Source of the DNA: Bulleidia sp963661415
GTDB taxonomy: Bacteria; Bacillota_I; Bacilli_A; Erysipelotrichales; Erysipelotrichaceae
DNA: 64,000 bases
Direction: 5' to 3'
NCBI GenBank assembly: GCA_963661415.1
Contig: CAVLCI010000003.1
Coordinates: forward strand, 1-64,000
Positions within the stretch are counted from its first letter, which is position 1; each line of letters opens with the position of its first letter. Shown here piece by piece: positions 61,208-64,000 of this stretch. A program made the position numbers and the translations under genes. Below the pieces are notes generated by a model, which was given only the letters and a program-made list of their open reading frames with translations, made no database searches and was not told where the DNA came from.

Positions 61208-62447
61208 CGTGATATAGGGCAACAATTGGATCTAAGTTTGCGGCCTTGTAACTTGGCAACATTCCAAATACGATACCGATGACCATAGAGAAGAGTACCG
61301 ATAAAATGGATGCTGGAATACTGATAGAAACAGGTGTTCCATTCAACATGGAAATGAGTTTCGCTAAACCAATGCCACTGATAACCCCTACGATTCCGCC
61401 AATTGAAGTTAATACGACAGCTTCTGTTAAAAACTGTAACATAATCGTTTTCTTTTTTGCACCAATTGCTTTTTTGAGACCAATTTCTCCGGTTCTTTCT
61501 GTGACAGTTACTAACATGATATTCATAACACCAATGCCACCTACTAGTAATGAGATAGCTGCAATCCAAATCAACATTGCGTTAGTGGATTGTGATAAGG
61601 ATTGAATATCTTTTGCTTGTTTTAATAGATCTTGAGCTTTGTATTGGATAGTTGAATTAGAAATTGTTGTATTTAAGATGTTTGCAGCTTCTGTTCCAAC
61701 GGATGTCATATGAGATGTTTGATCGACTTTCAATAATACACTTTGTGGTTCATCATATTGATAGAAGATTGGCCATGTTTCTGTAGGAACATAAATCTTA
61801 GAACCACTATTTTGGTTGTAAGTATAATAATCATCAATGGTTTCCATTGTTGCACTGAATTGTTCTTTATCTGTACAAATTCCAACAATTGTGAAAGGGG
61901 TAGATGATATTTCAATTGTTTTACCAATTGGATCTTCATCTGGGAATAAAAGTAGTGCAGTTGTTTCATCTACTACAGCAACTTGCGTGTAATTTTTGTT
62001 ATCGTTATCTGTAATACCTCTACCTTCCTTGATTGTTAAACCAGCACATGAGAAATAATTTTGTTCAACACCGATGATATATCCACCATCTAAAGATGTA
62101 TTATTTCGATAAATCATTTGGTAGTTTTGACGAGAACGATAGAGTGTTACATTTTCAACGTGTTCAATATTTTTTAAAGAATCTAATGTATCTTGAGAAA
62201 CAGTAGTTAGACCATTTGGGATTCCTGCATCAAAAGAATATTCCCATTCATCTTGATATAACATGACTTTAACACTGTTATCGCCAGAACCAATTAAGTT
62301 CTTTTCAATTTGATCGTTTGTACCTTGAATCGTCGAAACGATAGCGATGATAGAAGCAATACCGATAATGATTCCAAGCATTGTTAAAAAGGAACGCATC
62401 TTATGTCCGAAGATTCCTCGGAAGGATAAACGAATATTTTCAATCAT
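61203..62447 (-). CDS. MacB-like ABC transporter permease (FtsX/PCD type, no ATPase domain)
   Basis: 414 aa. First helix MRSFLTMLGIIIGIASIIAI, a large extracytoplasmic periplasmic-core-like domain (about 45-270), then three helices at the C-terminus in the usual FtsX layout (ISLLVGGIGVMNIMLVTVTERTGEIGLKKAIGAKK is diagnostic). The ATPase is not in the window and must be upstream of the adaptor or elsewhere. GGAGG precedes ATG 62447; it overlaps the adaptor end by 8 nt. Confidence 0.87.
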   Translation of the reverse strand: MIENIRLSFRGIFGHKMRSFLTMLGIIIGIASIIAIVSTIQGTNDQIEKNLIGSGDNSVKVMLYQDEWEYSFDAGIPNGLTTVSQDTLDSLKNIEHVENVTLYRSRQNYQMIYRNNTSLDGGYIIGVEQNYFSCAGLTIKEGRGITDNDNKNYTQVAVVDETTALLLFPDEDPIGKTIEISSTPFTIVGICTDKEQFSATMETIDDYYTYNQNSGSKIYVPTETWPIFYQYDEPQSVLLKVDQTSHMTSVGTEAANILNTTISNSTIQYKAQDLLKQAKDIQSLSQSTNAMLIWIAAISLLVGGIGVMNIMLVTVTERTGEIGLKKAIGAKKKTIMLQFLTEAVVLTSIGGIVGVISGIGLAKLISMLNGTPVSISIPASILSVLFSMVIGIVFGMLPSYKAANLDPIVALYHE

Positions 62448-64000
62448 AAGCTTCCTCCATATTCTTTGTTTTTGTTCCTTCTTTTGCGTTTTTACTATAT
62501 GCAAAAGCAATGTAATCTGTCTCGCTAATACCATCTGTAATTTCTACCGTATCACCCCATACGATGGATTTTACAGTGACGTATTGTTTAGTGAGCTTTC
62601 CATTTTCTTCTTTCATGACATAGTATTTTTTACCGTCTTGTTTAACGTATGCTTTAGATAACCAAATGGAACTAGAATTTGTTGTGTTTGTATTTAATGT
62701 CACTTCTAAATAATCTCCATTTGTTAGAGTTGAACTATCTTCAACATAAGCTTCAAAAGAATAATAACTAGCATTTGGATTGCCGCTACCATTGTAGTAA
62801 TTACTGTTAGTAGGGATTGTATCAATGCTGGAAATTGTCGCTGCGCATGCGGAGCCATTTGTCCAACTATATGCGGAAATCTCGTCGCCAACTTTTATTG
62901 TATCTAATAATAATTCACTGATTGTTCCTTCAATATAAGAACCATTTCCACTAGAAACTTCAATGAATGCACTTCCGTCAGTTGGTGGATTATTTAAATC
63001 TCCAACTTTGCGAACGACACCATTTCGTTTTGCACGAACAACACCATCTGTTAATAGATTTTTATTTTCTTTTAGAGATAATTGTGCTTTTCTAAGATTT
63101 AAATCTAATGTCTTTAATTCTTGTTTTTTATCACGAATGGCTTTTGCGAGTTCAACTTCAGAATAACCGCTTTGATCTGTTACATCTTCTGTTATTTCTT
63201 CTGTATCTTCTTGTATTTCTTCATGTTTTTGTTCTTCTTTAGAATGGGTTACAAGAGAATAAGTGTCTCCTTCGTTTTCAACTGTTTGTGCGAATTTATT
63301 ACATTTGATTTTCCAAGAAGAATCAATTTCATATGTATTATCTTCATTGATGGAATATAAATTGAATACAAAATATGCATTTAAATCTATATTATCTTTA
63401 AATAGTTTTCCGTATATGACGCCTGCATCTACATTTTCAATCGTAGTTTCATCTGTTAGATTGAAAATATATGGATTTTCTTTGGAGCCAATCAGAATTG
63501 GCTCTTTTGAGGCATCATACAATTGCACATCACTTGTTGAATATTCATTTTTTGAATCATTTGTAAATGTATATTCTATCCAATAGGATTTTGTGTTTTC
63601 GTTAGCTTCTTCTGTCCATGTTGCATTTTCAATGTTTGGAGCATCTTCAGGCACTTCAGACTCGTTATAATAAACTTTATAAGAAGTGTAGTAGTTTTCT
63701 GCCTGTTCTAAGCTGACGATATATGGAACATATCCGTTTTCATCTTTTTCTGGAATAGAAGGTACAGGTAGGGGGATAGGGTCAGGTGTTGGGGTTGGAT
63801 CTGGTGTAGGGGTAGGATCGGGAATTGGAGTTGTTTCTAATAACTTTTTTAATTGATGCTCTGCAAGTGTAATTGCATTTTGTGCTTTTTCTACTTCTAA
63901 TTGACTAGAATCAACAGCAGCTTGTAATGAAGTTAGATCATAGGAAGCTAATGCATCACCAGCATTTACACTTTGTCCTTGTTGTACATAAACCTTAGTG
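62440..64000 (-). CDS. Efflux adaptor (MacA/HlyD-like), partial at N-terminus, with a large insertion
   Basis: 520 codons visible; the reading frame is open to the window edge, so the start lies outside. Biotinyl-lipoyl half VQQGQSVNAGDALASYD at the right edge, then a helical arm (EVEKAQNAITLAEHQLKKL), a Pro/Thr/Asp linker of PTPDP-type repeats, a region of about 140 residues with no family, a return helix (KQELKTLDLNLRKAQLSLK), the second lipoyl half with VRKVGD, a beta-barrel domain and the end. The ABC permease follows directly. Confidence 0.8.
   Translation of the reverse strand, partial: TKVYVQQGQSVNAGDALASYDLTSLQAAVDSSQLEVEKAQNAITLAEHQLKKLLETTPIPDPTPTPDPTPTPDPIPLPVPSIPEKDENGYVPYIVSLEQAENYYTSYKVYYNESEVPEDAPNIENATWTEEANENTKSYWIEYTFTNDSKNEYSTSDVQLYDASKEPILIGSKENPYIFNLTDETTIENVDAGVIYGKLFKDNIDLNAYFVFNLYSINEDNTYEIDSSWKIKCNKFAQTVENEGDTYSLVTHSKEEQKHEEIQEDTEEITEDVTDQSGYSEVELAKAIRDKKQELKTLDLNLRKAQLSLKENKNLLTDGVVRAKRNGVVRKVGDLNNPPTDGSAFIEVSSGNGSYIEGTISELLLDTIKVGDEISAYSWTNGSACAATISSIDTIPTNSNYYNGSGNPNASYYSFEAYVEDSSTLTNGDYLEVTLNTNTTNSSSIWLSKAYVKQDGKKYYVMKEENGKLTKQYVTVKSIVWGDTVEITDGISETDYIAFAYSKNAKEGTKTKNMEEAYD

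Noticed and set aside
61165..61569. 134-aa Trp/Cys-rich minus-strand frame in the ABC permease
   Set aside because: It is an out-of-frame reading of the FtsX-type C-terminus, which is strongly recognisable in the other frame.
63770..63835. Short tandem repeat as a CRISPR or DNA element
   Set aside because: It is the coding DNA for a Pro/Thr/Asp repeat linker in the adaptor, in frame throughout; no CRISPR-like spacers.

Overview
The window is ordinary chromosome of a low-GC, A/T-rich Firmicute using TGA as a stop. Gene content and codon style (nine-subunit V-type ATPase, class I two-subunit fumarase, CarD-like regulator, BMP-type nucleoside transporter, many MATE pumps, polyamine ABC operon with an XRE-cupin regulator) fit a gut Erysipelotrichaceae-like bacterium; this is inferred from the genes, not from an rRNA. 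No phage, insertion sequence, CRISPR array or origin was seen. The only clear gene debris is a Fic fragment near 50 kb.

Layout. 0-5.3 kb: CBS-type pyrophosphatase, RNase Z, lipid kinase, TM2/DUF2752 membrane pair, tRNA-Arg(CCG), HAD phosphatase. 5.3-7.3 kb: cysteine synthase and serine acetyltransferase behind a leader that looks like a cysteine-responsive attenuator. 7.3-16.8 kb: MATE pump, 6-phospho-beta-glucosidase, Nudix, PatB-like C-S lyase, pseudouridine synthase, Y-family polymerase with YolD, phosphodiesterase, RlmD-like methyltransferase. 17.0-21.9 kb: nucleoside (BMP) ABC transporter. 22.0-31.7 kb: DUF2798 protein behind a structured leader, GNAT, V-ATPase operon (G/H-C-I-K-F-E-A-B-D). 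31.8-40.2 kb: RlmI-like methyltransferase, CarD-like protein, Mn riboswitch-mntP, HAD, YibE/F, a surface phosphatase and a second MATE. 40.3-51 kb: sirtuin and WYL regulator diverging from a membrane protein/CDF/EamA cluster, htpG with a CIRCE element, fumarase/malic enzyme/exonuclease operon, Fic fragment, RlmA. 51-58.4 kb: TetR regulator and coiled-coil protein, potR-potABCD, third MATE, tRNA-Leu and tRNA-Cys. 58.7-64 kb: MgtE, an unknown methyltransferase-like protein, and an ABC permease plus adaptor running off the right edge.

The most interesting signals are in the regulatory DNA. (1) Upstream of cysK, a 22-codon leader ORF carries four consecutive Cys codons, followed by an intrinsic terminator and a sequence inside the ORF that can pair with the terminator's left arm: the layout of a trp-type attenuator, but for cysteine and without a T-box. 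(2) At least nine genes on both strands have an exact or extended -10 element (TGnTAnnAT) only 6-9 nt before the ATG and no Shine-Dalgarno, predicting leaderless mRNAs; two of them diverge from one shared ACATGT core. (3) Several unexplained dyads sit on promoters or starts: a 16-bp perfect inverted repeat around the start of the second MATE gene, a WYL-regulator dyad, a potR dyad, and a two-hairpin leader before the DUF2798 gene. Protein-level oddities are a roughly 175-residue repeat-bearing insertion in PotA and a Pro/Thr/Asp-rich insertion in the efflux adaptor.
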